A stretch of 64,000 nt of DNA from Dasypus novemcinctus (GCF_030445035.2 NC_080701.1:23342798-23406797); one strand, 5' to 3'. Counted from the stretch's first letter, positions 23,900 through 36,490 are shown. Program-made: numbers and translations. The notes: generated by a model from the letters alone, not told the origin.

Positions 23900-24930
23900 C
23901 TTTTACTGATTCTTCCTCGTTTCTCAAATCTCTGACACTTAAAATGCTCCATGATGCTGTCCATGAAATTTATTTTCCTAGTTATCCTCAATCGCCTTGT
24001 TGTGTCTTCCAGTCTCATGGCTTTAAATACCATCAGTGTTGATTACTTCCAAATGTATAGCTCTATTTTGTACCTCTCCAATAAACTCCAGATTTATTTT
24101 ATCTGACTACTTATATGATACAAAGTGTTTATTAGATTTCTCATACTTAATGCATCCAAAGTGAACTTCTGACTTTTTTCCAAAATTTATTCTCCTACAA
24201 TCACCTTTAGTAAATGGCAACTCTGTTCTTCCAGTTTTCAGAACAAAAACATTGGTGTCATTGTTGACACTCATTTTGTTTGTTTTATGCCATCCAAAGG
24301 ATTATTAAACCTTTATGTGTCTGTCTTCAAAACATATCCGAAATACGACATCTATAACTACATTATCTCTTGCCTAGATGACTGTAAAAGTGTTCTAAGT
24401 TGTTCCCTGTTTCTGCTTATTGCACCTACAGATTAATCACAACATAACTTTCAGTTTGATTCTGTTAAAATGTTAGTCTGATCTTGTCACTTATCGCTAA
24501 AACTCTCCAAAGGATGCTCATCTCTGTGAGCTCATCTCTTACTACTGTCTCTTTCCTTTACTCAACACCCTCCTCCAAGCACATTTCCCCTCTACCTATT
24601 TCTTTGTATATACAATGCATATTTCTGTGTCAGGGTCTTTGCATTTTCTCCCAGCTCTGCCAGGTATAACTTTCTGTGTAAATCCATTTGGCTTTTATTT
24701 TTCTGGTCTCTAACCATTTATGTAGTGAGCTTTTCCAAGCCATCCTATCTACATTTTGTATCCACCCTCCCCCTCCTAGCTTTTATTGATCGTTTATCAT
24801 CACCTAACATGCTAGCAGTATGTGTTCCTGGCTATTGTTAAGACCACGACTGTTTGCTTTACTGATCTCTTTCAGTGCCTAGAAGAGGGTCCATCACTTG
24901 TAGACAGTAAAAAGTTGTTGACTGAAGAAA
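23900..24930 (+). mobile_element. LINE-2 (L2) fragment
   Basis: The order of landmarks is that of an L2 3' end: 'cttgcctagatgactgtaa', 'taaaactctccaaagg', 'gctcatctcttactactg', 'gtcagggtctttgcatttt', 'ccatcctatctacatt', 'tttattgatcgtttatcatc', then the closing 'cagtgcctagaagagggtcc' and 'ttgttgactgaagaaa'. L2 predates the placental radiation, so this is an ancient insertion. Confidence 0.7.
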
Positions 24931-25163
24931 TACACAGAACACTCACAGATTTCTAATCACAAAGGCGTCACAGACTCAGTTCCAGTGTTACAAAAGTCCT
25001 AAACTCCCTAGTTCTATGAATTTCAACTGTTATATCACACTAAAATTACTCTTAATTAAAACGTGTTATCAGATGAATCGTATACATTTTGCATTTCTTT
25101 TTCAATTTAAATGTTTATATTCACATTAAAATCATAATTGGAACATTAATTTTTTTTTCTTAG

Positions 25164-25242
25164 CTCATTCTTACCACAGAACTTTTTGGCTTATACCTAT
25201 AATGAAACAGGATTCTTGCATACTGAGACTTCATATCTTAAG
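25164..25242 (+). CDS. ADAM18: ADAM18 exon 4: prodomain
   Basis: The 79-base exon is bordered by 'ttcttag' and 'gtaaga'. It completes a codon with the CA from exon 3 (His where human has Gln), then reads SFLPQNFLAYTYNETG followed by FLHTETSYLK. The human sequence SFLPQNFLVYTYNETG is almost identical. N-E-T is a glycosylation sequon conserved with human. It ends in phase 0. Confidence 0.95.
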
Positions 25243-25625
25243 GTAAGACTCAGATGTTCTAGATAATTTATAACATATGCTTCTCTCTTGAAGTGGACTT
25301 ATCACTAATATTGGGATAAGTTTGTTGATTTCCGTGCAAATAGTTTATTCCATATAATTCTAAGCACTATTTCAGGTTGATGGTGGTACATTGAAATGGC
25401 ATGTGAAAGAGATGACACCCAGGTTCGAGAGAATATTTGTGGGCACCTAAGTGATAGTGATGAGAATTGTCAAAGCTTTTTTTCCTGAAGATATGTTTTA
25501 ATAATTCTCTATGACTCACAACCTTACTATTATCAACCCTTTTATTGTTTTGAGACTTTTGCATTGTTTGACACTACTATCTTCTTAAAGAATTCTATTA
25601 CTTGCTCTTTTCTAATGTTTTTCAG
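25243..25625 (+). other. ADAM18: ADAM18 intron 4
   Basis: A 383-base intron with donor gtaaga and acceptor 'tttttcag'. No repeat is recognised in it. Confidence 0.9.
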
Positions 25626-25702
25626 ATGCATTGCCATTACCAAGGATATGTTGAAGGTTTTCCAAATTCAGTTGTGACACTCTGCATCTGTTCTGGACTC
25701 AG
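25626..25702 (+). CDS. ADAM18: ADAM18 exon 5: prodomain
   Basis: The 77-base exon encodes [17 protein letters not shown] then TLCICSGL plus two bases of an Arg codon. This is the signature ADAM prodomain motif (CHYQG..., S.V.LS.C.GLRG) with its cysteines present. Human has [17 protein letters not shown]. Phase 0 in, phase 2 out (donor gtcata, weaker than the others). Confidence 0.95.
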
Positions 25703-26661
25703 GTCATAGAATCTTGGGTGACACCCATAGATGAAGAACTTAGAATATTTTACAAATAAATCATAATGGCTAGCAGACACTTTGAAATCTGGGAAGACTT
25801 AAAGGAAAGCCAAATCTGAAAGTTTTCTTTATAATGGGCTTATTTTTATTTATGTTAATATTAGTAGCTGAATCTAAGTATGCACTCAAATGAACTCACT
25901 CCAGGAAATAGAGACTGGAATTATTTTCAAGATATTGCACAGAAAGGTATAGTTTCAGAAAATGAAACTTTGGAACATCTTCCTAAACATTACCATTGCA
26001 TCTTCCATTGCTATTTCAAAAAGTTTTGTGAGTGATATTCATTAGTTACTTAAATATACTAGGCACATACAGTATGTTCTCAGTTTAGGGGCACTCAGTA
26101 CCAGACATAGAACTAATTAAGAAGTCCTCTTAGAGGTAGAAGACAGGGATAAGTGAATTTTGTCATTGGTGATGGGAGCTGGAAGGTGGCATTTATTAGA
26201 GAAAGAAAAGTCCAGAACAGGGTCCCTGATGTCCTTTTGGTTTTGTTCACCTGATCACTAGAATTTACTCATGCCAACTCAGAAAATTGGCTTTCTGTGA
26301 AATGGATTTCATGGTTAACACCCTCTTCGGCTATCCACTGTACATTCTTATTTTGTTCTAGGATGTGTAATAACCAGAAGTTTACCCTTGGACCACTCAA
26401 CCAATACATTGGTTCTTGGCAAATATTAGACCTTAATTAAATGAATGAGCTACTACCCAGAAATTACAAAACACTTTTCATTATATTTATTTTTTGAAGA
26501 TGTGGCAGATGTGGTGGCTAAGTAACTAGTGGCAACAAACAGGAAAATGTGGGCTAAAACTTATCTTTCGTATGATTCTTCATTTTGCACAATATTTCAG
26601 ATTACAGGGTTGAATTGATCATTTGCAGGATTTTTGTAATTTTTATTTTCTGAATACTCAG
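25703..26661 (+). other. ADAM18: ADAM18 intron 5
   Basis: 959-base intron. Donor gtcata, acceptor 'aatactcag'. No recognisable repeat or other gene. Confidence 0.85.
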
Positions 26662-26839
26662 GGGATTCCTTCAGTTTGAAAATATCAGCTATGGAATTGA
26701 ACCACTGGAATCTTCAGCAAGATTTGAGCACATAATTTATCAAGTGAGAAACAAAAATATCGATATACCATTGTTAGCAAAAAATGACAGCAATACTTGG
26801 CAGAAGGATCAACCCTATAAAGATCAAATAAACTTGCAG
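26662..26839 (+). CDS. ADAM18: ADAM18 exon 6: end of prodomain
   Basis: The 178-base exon completes the Arg codon, then reads GFLQFENISYGIEPLESS followed by ARFEHIIYQVRN. The rest contains NIDIPLLAKNDSNTWQKDQ and ends YKDQINLQ. Human GFLQFENISYGIEPVESS matches almost perfectly. The sequons N-I-S and N-D-S are present. No cysteine occurs in this exon or the next, so the 'cysteine switch' that keeps active ADAM proteases latent is absent. That agrees with ADAM18 being a non-proteolytic family member. Phase 0 out, donor gtaact. Confidence 0.95.
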
Positions 26840-28670
26840 GTAACTGTGGTGATTCTAATGTTATGACATACTAGAAAATTACTTCTGTAGAATTTGGAAA
26901 AAACGTGAAAAGAACAGTTGTTTAGTAGGAGAATTACATTTTATTTCTGTTTTCTATAACTTTAAATGAAACATCTTAATTACTACTAAAATATCTGGAA
27001 AATAAGTTATTTATTTCAAACCTATTGTTTTGTGATATATTTATTAGGTAATGTTTCTTATTTTCTGTTTTCCTTCAAACAAGATGCAATTCTATTGAAT
27101 AAACTTTAGAAATACAGGAAGAACAGTGTTACTTTCATTATCACTTGCCTCTTAAAAATTACTATTAATGATTTGAAACATAGTTTTACATAATACTTGC
27201 ACAAACATTTCTAAAAGAGATAGTTGGTAGATTATTCAGCTGGTCTTAATTTACCCACAAGCATATTTTTTTTTCTCATCAGTAAATATATCTTCAATAT
27301 GTAAAATACAAATAGTCTTCAGAATGATCCTTTGTATATCTATGTCTTTATTTTTTAAACTGAGGCACTTGTGAGAGATTTAAATTTTGCTTGCCTGTAT
27401 GTAAATATAAACAATAGGGTTAAGTCTATGCATTTCTTTAACTTTATATTTTGAAATCGTTTCAAATTTATGGGAAATTTGTAAAATTAATACAAAAACA
27501 ATACTGAGAACTACAATATATCCCCTACTCAGATACCTATATCTACCAACTTTTAACATTTTGCCACATTTATTTTATTTGCCAATCTTTAGCTATCTTG
27601 CATACATAATGGTGCTTTAATACTTAGTAATTACATGTATATTTCCTAGGAACAAAGATATTCACTTATGTAACCCCATTAAATACAGTTATCAAGTTAC
27701 AAAAATTTTACAGATACAGAATAGAATCTCTATTTCAATTTTTTCAATGATCCAAAAATGTGCTTTTGAACATTTTTCCTCCATTATTAGATCCGGTCCA
27801 GGATCATGTGTTCCATTTAGTGTATTCATCTTTTAGTCTTTTTTCCTTTGAGTTGTGGTAACATATATATGCCATAAAATTTCCCACCTCAACCACTCCC
27901 AAGAATATAGTTCGGTGGCATTTATCACCTTCACAGTGCTCTGCTACCATCACCACCATCCATCACCAAAACTTTTCTATCATCCTTCAGAAACCCTGCC
28001 CCCATTATCATGAAGTCTCTATCCTCCACCCCTCTCCTTCCCCCACACAACACTGGTAACTTGTATTCCGCTTTCTGTCTCTATGAATTGGCATATTCTA
28101 GTTGTTTCATATAAGTGCAATCTTATACAACAGCTGTCTTTTTGTGGCGGCCGACTTGTTTCAATCAACATAATGTCCACAAGGTTCATCCACATAATTG
28201 CATGCATCAGAACTTTATTCCTTTTAATGTCTGAATAATAATTCTGTTGTTTGTATGTACCACGTGTTGTTTATCCACTCATCTGTGATGGACATTTGAG
28301 TTGTTTCCACTATTTGAATATTTGGGATAATGCCATTGTGAACATTAATCAGTGTACACGTATCATTTTGAGTTCCTGATTTCAGTGTTTTTGTTTATAT
28401 GTCTAAACTGGAATTACTAATTTACATGGTAATATTATGTTTAACGTTTAGGAGAACTGCCAAACTCTTTTCCAGAGAGTCCCCAACATTTTACATTCCT
28501 ACTGACAGTGCATTGTTTCTCTCTATCCTTGCCATTTTGTGTTTTTTTTTTCTTCAAATAGCCATTTTAGTGGGTGTGAGCTATTTTCTCATAGTGGTTT
28601 TGATTTGCATTTCCCTTATGGCTATTTATATTGAGCATTTTTTCATGTACTTATTGGCCATTTGTATCTT

Positions 28671-29085
28671 TTTAAAATTTATTTATATATTTAATTTTGT
28701 TTCTCTCCCCTTCCCTCCCCACCCCAGTTGTCTGTTCTCTGTGTCTATTTGCTGCGTGTTCTTCTTTGTCCACTTCTGTTGTTGTCAGTGGCATGGGAAT
28801 CTGTGTTTCTTTTTGTTGCATCATCTTGTGTCAGCTCTCCGTGTGTGTGGTACCATTCCTGGGCAGGCTGAACTTTCTTTCATGCTGGGCGGCTCTCCTT
28901 ACAGGGTGCACTCCTTGCGTATGGGGCTCCCCTACGGGGGGACACCCCTGCGTGGCAGGCACTTCTTGCGCGCATCAGCACTGCGATGGGCCAGCTCCGC
29001 TTGGGTCAAGGAGGCCCGGGGTTTGAACCACAGACCTCCCATGTGGTAGACGGATGTCCTAACCACTGGGCCAAGTCCACTTCCC
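28671..29085 (-). mobile_element. DAS-type SINE, antisense, full length
   Basis: Perfect target duplications 'ccatttgtatctt' lie at 28658-28670 and 29086-29098. The A-tail is antisense at the left, and the tRNA-like head is at the right ('ggtttgaaccacagacctcc', 'gtcctaaccactgggccaa'). Long open frames across it (to 216 codons) occur in several frames and are not genes. Confidence 0.9.
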
Positions 29086-29149
29086 CCATTTGTATCTTAT
29101 GTATTAATTGGCCCCACTTTGAGAAATGTCTATAAAAATACATTATCCT

Positions 29150-29348
29150 GGGAAGCAGTTGTGGCTCAACTGATAGAGCATCCACCTACCATATAGGAGG
29201 TCCAGGGTTCGGTACCCAGGGTCTCCTGACCCGAGTGGTGAGGTGGCCCATGTGCAGTACTGCTGTGCACAAGGAATGCTGTACCACGCAGGGTGTCCCC
29301 TGTGTAGGGATGCCACATGCATAAGGGGTACCCCAAGCACAAGGGCTC
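29150..29348 (+). mobile_element. DAS-type SINE, sense, 3'-truncated
   Basis: It starts 'gggaagcagttgtggctcaa' with the B-box-like 'ggtccagggttcggtaccca'. The GC-rich middle follows but the A-rich tail is missing; LINE-1 sequence resumes at about 29350. Confidence 0.85.
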
Positions 29349-29451
29349 CATCTTAATTATTTTGCAAGTGGATGTCCAGTTTCACAGCACCATATATTGA
29401 TGAGACTTTCCCTATTGCAGAGGCATGGCATCCTTGTCAAAATTTAATTGG

Positions 29452-29853
29452 GGGAAGTGGATTTGGCTCAACGGATAGAGAATCCACCTACCATATGGGA
29501 GGTCCAGGGTTCAAACCCAGGGTCTCCTGACCCATGTGGTGAGCTGGTCTGTGTGCAGTGCTGATGCGCGCAAGGAGTGCCCTGCCATTTAGGGGTGTCC
29601 CCTGCATAGGGGAGCCCCATGTGCAAGGAGTGCACTCCCATAAGGAGAAAGCGCAGCCTGCCCAGGTATGGCGCCACACACATGGAGAGCTGATGCAGCA
29701 AGATGATGCAGCAAAAAAGAGACACAGATTCGTGGTGCTGCTGACAAAGATGCAAACAGACACAGAAGAACACACAGCGAATGGACACAGATAGCAGACA
29801 ACTGATGGGGGTGGGGAGAGAAATAAATAAAAATTAAATAAATCTTTAAAAAA
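29452..29853 (+). mobile_element. DAS-type SINE, sense, full length
   Basis: It begins 'gggaagtggatttggctcaa', contains the B-box-like 'ggtccagggttcaaaccca', and ends with TAAA-rich tail 'aaataaataaaaattaaat'. The target duplication 'aatttaattgg' at 29441-29451 is echoed by 'aattttttaattgg' at 29853-29866. Overlapping open frames on both strands are repeat sequence. Confidence 0.9.
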
Positions 29854-32274
29854 ATTTTTTAATTGGCCATAGATGTACAGGCTAATTTTAAACTCTCAAT
29901 TTGATTCTATTGGTCTACAAGTCTTTCCTTCTGCCAGTGCTACATTGTTTTGACTACTGAAATAAGTTTGAAATAGAGACATGTGAGTCCTCTAACTTCC
30001 ATCTCTTTTTTCAAGAGAAGGAGTCCATTGCTTTCTGTACAAACTTGGTGATTAGCCAATCCATTTCTTTAAAGAAAGTTGCTGGAATTTTTATTGGCAT
30101 TACATTGAATCTATAATCTTGTTGGGTAGTATTGCCATCTTAAAGATATTAATCTTCTAATCTTGGAGCACTGTATATCTTTCCCTTTATTTAGGTCTTC
30201 TTTCATTTCTTTCAGTAGAGATTTGTAGTTTACCATATCCAAGTCCTTTACTTCTTGAGTAAAGGACTTCAGATTTTAAAAAAATTAGTGACTATTTTCA
30301 GTGGATTTTTTTTTCTTGATATCTTTTTAGGATTGTTCATTTCTGGTGTATAGATACACAAATGATTTTTGTTTGTTAAGTTTTTACCCCACAACTTTGC
30401 TAAATTCTGTTTTGTAGCTCTAGTAGCTTTCTTCTAGATTCTTTGGGATTTCTTTATATAGGAGCATATAATCAACTAATTGGAATAGTTTTATTTTTCC
30501 TTTCCAATTTGGATGCTTTTTATTTCTTTTCTTTTTCTGCTTGTTCTCATTGGAACTTCCAGTAAAATTTAAAGAGCAATGGTGAAAGTGGGCATCCTAT
30601 CTTGTTCCTAATCTTAGGTGAAGAGTGTTCAATCTTTCACTTTGAGTATGATGTTAGCTGTGGGTTTTTCATACATGCCCTTTATTATGTTGAGAATGTT
30701 CCTTTCTATTCCTTGATTTCTGAGTGTTTTTATGAAGAAAGGGTTGTGGATTTGAATGACTTTTCTGCATTAATTGAAATAGTCATTTGTTGTTTTTTTC
30801 CTTCATTATATTAATAAAGGGTTTTATATTAGTACGTTTTCTTATGTTGACCCACCCTGCATTCCTGGAATAAATTCCAATGGGTCATGGTACATAATAC
30901 TTTATTATTATTTTTTTTTTCATAATACTTTAAATGTACTGATGAATTTGTTTTGCTGGTATTTTGTTGAGGATTTTTGCATTTATATTTATAAATGATA
31001 TTTGTCAGTAATTTTCTCATGATATCTTTGTCAGGTTTTAATAGTAGGATGATGCTGGGTTCATAGAATGAATTAGCAAGTACTCCCTCTACTTTATTTT
31101 CTTTTTGGAAGGATTGCAGTAGGACTGGTGTTAATTTGTCTTTTTATTTTTGTAAGGTCAATGGTAATATCCTCCTTTACATTTGTGATTTTTGTTATTT
31201 GCTCCCTTTCTTATTTTTTGTTAGTCTAACTAAAGTTTTTTCAATTTTACTGATATTCCCAAAGAACAATTCATTGATTTTTATCTTGCTTTTTAATACA
31301 TAGTTCATTTATCTTCACCCTAAACTGTATTATTTCATTCCTTCCATTCACTATGGGTTTAGTTTGCTCATCTCTTTCTAGTTTGTCCAGGTGTGAGCTA
31401 TGGCTTTGCCCTATTTCTTTTTGTTATAAGTTTTTAAAGTCATAGATTTCCTTCTGAGCACTGATTTTGCTGAATTCCATAAATTTTGGCATGCTATGTT
31501 TTTATATTCATTTGTCTCATAATCCTAACTTCCCTTATGATTTCTTCTTTAACCAATTGGTTGTTTGACTGTATTGATAAATTTCCACACACTTGTAAAT
31601 TTTCCAGTTCTTCCTCTGTTATTGATAAAGATACTTTACATCATTTTGATATTTTTACATTTACTGAGACTTGTTTTGTGAACTAACAGTTGTCTATCCT
31701 AGAGAATGATATGTATGCATTTAGAAAAATGTGTATCCTGCTTTTGGGTGAAATGTTCTACATATGTCTATGAAGCCTAGTTAGTTTTATATTATTGTTT
31801 GAGTCCTCTCCTTCCTTATTGAACTTCTAAATAGATGTTCTATACATTGTCGAAACCAGTGTAATGAATTTTCCTGGTATTAATTTAGAACCATCTATTC
31901 TTCCCTACAGTCTCTAAATATTTGCTTAATACATTTTGAGTCTCAGTTGTTAGGTGCGTATATATTAATAACAATTATTATTCTTGATGAATTGACCCAT
32001 GCAAAGGAAGTATCCTTATTTGTCCCTTTTGACAGTTCTGACTTAAACTATAGTTTGCCTGATATTGTATAGCTACTTTGGTTACTCTATTGTGTTCACC
32101 ATTTGCATGGAACATTTCAACCCCTCAGACTTTTAATCTACTTGCATCTTTAATTTAAGGTGGCTCTCCTGTAAAAATATATAGTCTAGTCATGCTTTTT
32201 TATACATTTTGCAAATCTCTACCTTTTGACTATTTTGATAGTTGGTCTTTGTAATTCTTTGTTTTAGATACCCA

Positions 32275-32440
32275 GATGCTAAAACAAATATCATACAATA
32301 GTTGATTTAACAACTGGAATACACAGGCTCATGGTTTCAAATGCTGGAAGACTTGTTTTCTCCCAGAGTAATTAATTTCTGCATGGCCAGCAATCTTTGG
32401 GGTTTCTTGGCTTTTACATCACATGGCAATGCTAAACTAA
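32275..32440. mobile_element. LTR-like fragment
   Basis: 'aaaacaaatatcatacaat', 'gatttaacaactggaatac', 'aggctcatggtttcaaatgc' and 'acatcacatggcaatgc' follow the layout of mammalian LTRs related to MLT/ERVL read backwards. Only a fragment; strand and family not certain. 32440-32790 holds nothing recognised. Confidence 0.35.
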
Positions 32441-32803
32441 GAAATTTATATTGTTACATTAATATTAAAATCCAGACTTTATTTTTACTTAACCAATTTT
32501 TTACTTATGTTCATTTCCTGTTCCAGGCTCAATCAAGGATACCCTGTTGCATTTCGTTTTCATGAATTTTGTTACTGGAAAATGGGGTGGTCTTTGTAAA
32601 TTAACATCATGGCCACTTCTAATGAAATGCTCCCATTTTAGGTAAATACAGTAACATTTTACTCTATTCAAAAAGATTCTGTGTGTTTGCCAATAACAAA
32701 TCTGATTATTTCAAAGTGAACAATAAAACTGCTTCTTAAGGATTAATCTGAAAATCAAAACCCTGTAGTTTTTTGGCATTCAGGCAGATTTCCTTTTCAA
32801 TTT

Positions 32804-33178
32804 TTTTTTTTAAAGATTTATTTGTTTTTATTTAATTCCCCCCCCCTCCCCCGGTTGTCTGTTCTTGGTGTCTATTTGCTGCGTCTTGTTTCTTTGTCCG
32901 CTTCTGTTGTCGTCAGCGGCACGGGAAGTGTGGGCAGCGCCATTCCTGGGCAGGCTGCTCTTTCTTTTCATGCTGGGCGGCTTTTCCTCACGGGCGCACT
33001 CCTTGCACGTGGGGCTCCCCCACGCGGGGGACACCCTTGCGTGGCACGGCACTCCTTGCGCGCATCAGCACTGCACATGGCCAGCTCCACACGGGGTCAA
33101 GGAGGCCCGGGGTTTGAACCGCGGACCTCCCATGTGGTAGACGGACGCCCTAACCACTGGGCCAAAGTCCATTTCCCT
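32804..33178 (-). mobile_element. DAS-type SINE, antisense, full length
   Basis: Perfect 12-base target duplications 'ccttttcaattt' lie at 32792-32803 and 33179-33190. The T-rich left end is the antisense tail; the right end carries the promoter-like 'ggtttgaaccgcggacctcc'. The copy keeps many CpGs and looks young. Confidence 0.9.
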
Positions 33179-33510
33179 CCTTTTCAATTTATTGAGACAC
33201 ATTTTCTGACATAGATATGGTTGGTTTATCCTGGTTAATGATTCATGTGTGCTCAAGAAGACTATGTATTTTGTTGTTGTTAGGTGAAGGGTTCTATATT
33301 TTTCTGTTAGGCCTGTTTGGTTTAGAGTATCATTCAAGCTTTCTACTTCTTTATTGATCTTCTGTCTGGATATTCTATCCATTATTGAAAGTCTCCTACT
33401 CTTTTGTGGAATCATCAATTTCTCCGTTCACAGCTGTCAGTATTCATATATTTTGGGGCTTTGCTGTAAAGTGCATATGTATTTAAAATTGTTACATCCT
33501 CTTTTCTTTG

Positions 33511-34738
33511 TTAGTCTAGCTAAGAATTTGTCAATTTTATTGATCTCAAAGAACCAGCTCTTGGTTTTGTTTATTTTTTCAAGAGCTTTCTGATTTTCTA
33601 TTCATTTAGTTCTGTTTTGATCTTTGTTATTTCTTTCTTTTCCTTTGGGGTTAGTTTGTTGTTTTTTTTACTAATTCCTCCAAGTGTGCAGTTAGTTCTT
33701 CAGTTTTAGCTCTTTCCTCTTTTATGATGAAATTTATGTATGAAGTTATGGCTATAAATTTCCCACTCAGTACTGCTTTTGCTGCATCCCATAAGTTTGG
33801 ATATGTTGTGTTATCATTTTCACTAGTTTCAAGGTAGTTACTAATTTCTTTTGAGATTTCCTCCTTGACCCACTGTTTTTCTAAGAGTGTGTTGTTTAAC
33901 TTCCAAATCTTGGTGCCAAATCTGGGTCTCTGGAGTTTGCCGATTTCCAGCTTCCTTCCACTGTGGTCAGAGGAATTATTTTGTATGATTTCTATCTTTC
34001 TGAATTCATTGAGACTTTTTCTATGGCCTAGCATGTGGTATATCTTGGAGAATGATCTGTGTGCACTTGAGAAGAATGTATATCCTGCTGTATTTGGGTG
34101 TAATATTCTGTATATATCTATTAGGTTCAGCTCCTCTAATATATTGTTCAAAGTTTTTGTTTCTTTATTGATTCTCTTTTGAGATGTTCTGTCCAACATG
34201 ATAGTGATGTTTTAAAGTCTTTCACTATAATTGTAGTGGCATCTATTCCTTCACCTAGTTTTTCCAGTGTTTGCCTCACTTACTTGGAGGCACTCTTGTT
34301 AGAAGCATATATATTTATGATTGTTCTTTCTTCTTGAAAGATTATCCCTTTCACTAATATGTAGTGTCCATCTTTGTCTCTCACTATTGTTTTGAATTTA
34401 AAGTCTATTTTGTCTGATATTAATATAGCTACTCCTGCCCTTTTTTGGTTATTGTTTGCTTGTAAGATTGTTTCCCAGCCATGCACTTTCAACCACTTTG
34501 AATCCCTGGGTCTAAGATGTGTTTTTTGTAGACAGCATATAGATGGGTCATATTTCCTTATCCAATCTTCCAGTGTGAGTCTCTTGACAGCTGAGTTCAA
34601 TCCATTGACATTCAGTGTTATTACTTTCAAGGAATTACTTATATTAGCCATATTTTCTTTGGATTTGTGTTTGCCATATTTTGTTTTATTTTCTTTTTCT
34701 GTTTTTGTCTTTTTAGTTGCTCTTACACTCTCCTCCAA
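33511..34738 (-). pseudogene. LINE-1 ORF2 endonuclease domain, truncated and frameshifted
   Basis: On the minus strand it begins MEESVRATKKTKTE, then SLKVITLNVNGLNS, the first endonuclease motif. The stretch SICCLQKTHL has Lys where active LINE-1 endonucleases have the catalytic Glu (QETHL). A frame break lies near 34200-34280, after which MLDRTSQKRINKE... and SSDHSGRKLEI (the SDH motif) follow. LWDAAKAVLSGKFIAI is close to the end of the domain. The reverse transcriptase is missing, so it cannot mobilise itself. Confidence 0.85.
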
Positions 34739-34775
34739 CTCTGTATCTCTTGTTTTTTTTTCCTTCCTGCAGAAC

Positions 34776-35690
34776 TCACTTTAATATTTTTTGAAGGGCA
34801 GGATTCTTGTTGGCATACTCTCTTAGTTTCTGTTTATCTGTGAATATTTTGAACTCTTCATCATTTTTGAATGCCAGCTTTGCTGGATAAAGTATTGGTT
34901 GGATATTCTTTTCTTTTAGTACCTTCACTATGTCATACCACTGCCTTCTTACCTCCATGGTTTCAGATGAGAAATCAGCACTTAATCTTATGGAGCCTCC
35001 TTTATATGTGATGGTTCTTTTTTCTCTTGCTGCTTTTAGTATTTTCTCTTTGTCTTGAGCATTGGATAATTTGACAAATACATGTCTTGAGGTAGGCCTG
35101 TTGGGATTTATGCTGTTTGGGGTGCATTGTGATTCCTGGACATGTACACCCATCTCCCTCAATAGGTTTGGGAAGTTTTCAGACATTATTTCCTCCAACA
35201 TCTCTTCTGCTCCCTTTCCCTTCTCGTCTCCTTCTGGGATGCCTATAATGCATATGTTTGTGCATTTTGCATTGTCATTCAGGTCCCTATGTCCCTGCTG
35301 GATTTTTTCTATCTTTTATCGATCAGTTCTACTATCTGTTTGATTTCAGATGTACTGTCTTCCACATCACTAATTCTTTCCTCTGTCGCTTCGAGTCTGC
35401 TGTTATTTGCTGAGAGTGTATTTTTGATTTCTTGAATTGTTCATCACTATCATATCCGTTATCTTTTTGAGTATGACTGTAATTTCTTCTGTATTCTCTC
35501 CAAGTGTTTTCTCATATTCTTAATCTCTTCCTTCACTTCATTGAATTGGTCCCTAATATATATTTTGAGGGCTTTAATTACTTGTTTGATATTCTGCTTC
35601 TCTTTCTGGTTTTTAGTTTGTTCATTGGATTGGGGCATGCTTTCCTGATTATTGGTTTGGTTTGTATTTTTTTGTTGGCTGTCTGGTCAT
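34776..35690 (-). pseudogene. LINE-1 ORF1 (RNA-binding protein), damaged
   Basis: The carboxyl part 35201-34776 is open (141 codons): NPNRPTSRHVFVKLSN, KILKAAREKRTITYKG, SADFSSETMEVRRQW and ILYPAKLAFKNDEEFKIF, i.e. RRM and C-terminal domains. The amino part upstream, to about 35690, is a Lys/Glu/Gln-rich coiled-coil (NEQTKNQKEKQNIKQVIKAL) but contains stops. ORF1 and the following ORF2 start are only 37 bases apart, as usual in LINE-1. Confidence 0.8.
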
Positions 35691-35839
35691 CATTTTGTCT
35701 TGATGGGTTTAATCAGTTGCTTAGCTTCTTTGTCTAGTTTGGGGTTTAGTTAATTGTTGTTTTTTTTTGTGTGTTAAGTTTTCTCTTTGTCACTTTGTTC
35801 TTCTTATTCTATTTCCTTGCTTTTGGCTAAGTTCACTTG

Positions 35840-36490
35840 AAGGAAAATATTAAGGTCAGAGAAAGCAAAAGAAGTAAGAAAAGAAAAATAATAATAGTAG
35901 TATTGATAGTAAATATTAACAGAGGAACCATGTGAGTTCTAGGAGAATGGATATTAGACTCATGTAAGGTATATAGAGTAATAACAGTAAGAAAAGTAGA
36001 GTACATATAATGAGATAGTAAACTGAATATGGGGAGGAATGTAGTGTGAGTTAAAAGGCCAGTGTGTTCAGGAGAGAGGGAAAGAGAAAAGAAAGGACAA
36101 TAATATAAGGAGTGAATATAAGGCAGAAAACAGAACAAAGGTATTAGAAATAAAAATTCAGAAAAATAGGGGGGCAAACAGAGAGGTGTAATGTAAGAGA
36201 AACAATCAATGATGGAGGATAGAAAGATGTAGAGGAAAGGGGATAGTGTTCGTGGCCAAAATCAATACACACAGAAAAGAGGAAATGGAGAATGAGGAAA
36301 TAGAGCAAATGTGAAGCCCTCCCTGCAGCACCTAATATAAAAAGATAAAAAAAGGAGAGAAGAAAGAAAGAAAAGGGAAAAAAAGGCCAAAAGGGAGGGG
36401 GGAAGCAAGCAAGAAAAAGAAAAAGAGAAAAAAAAAAGAAAAAAGAAAGAAAAAAGGGCATTGGGGGGATAAAGAGGAAGTTAAAACAAG
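35840..36490. repeat. Polypurine (+) / polypyrimidine (-) tract in LINE-1 5' UTR
   Basis: About 650 bases where the + strand is overwhelmingly A and G, most extreme at 36340-36480 (runs of aaag, gaaaa, aggg). It lies between ORF1 and the GC-rich start of the younger LINE-1. The minus-strand open frames here (Phe/Leu/Ser/Pro-rich) are composition artefacts. Confidence 0.8.

Larger units (their letters stand above)
22914..25163 (+). other. ADAM18: ADAM18 intron 3
   Basis: 2.25-kb intron between donor gtaaga and acceptor 'ttttcttag'. It contains an antisense LINE-1 tail and a sense L2 fragment; the rest shows nothing recognisable. Confidence 0.85.
27450..32270 (-). mobile_element. Long antisense LINE-1 (L1M type), 3' UTR through endonuclease region
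   Basis: Read backwards, the 3' UTR is at 27450-28100, ORF2 carboxyl end at 28100-28650, then continuing 29090-29450 and 29865-31300 (reverse transcriptase; 'tgatgttagctgtgggttt', 'cattaattgaaatagtcat', 'gttgaggatttttgcattt') and endonuclease region 31400-32230 ('ggtggctctcctgtaaaaa'). Three DAS SINEs interrupt it. All frames are broken. It is a nearly colinear old copy lacking ORF1. Confidence 0.8.

Noticed and set aside
28399..29788. Overlapping open frames of 95-216 codons on both strands
   Set aside because: They coincide with three DAS SINEs and LINE-1 sequence; similar frames recur at every other DAS copy (32822-33214, 60365-60970).
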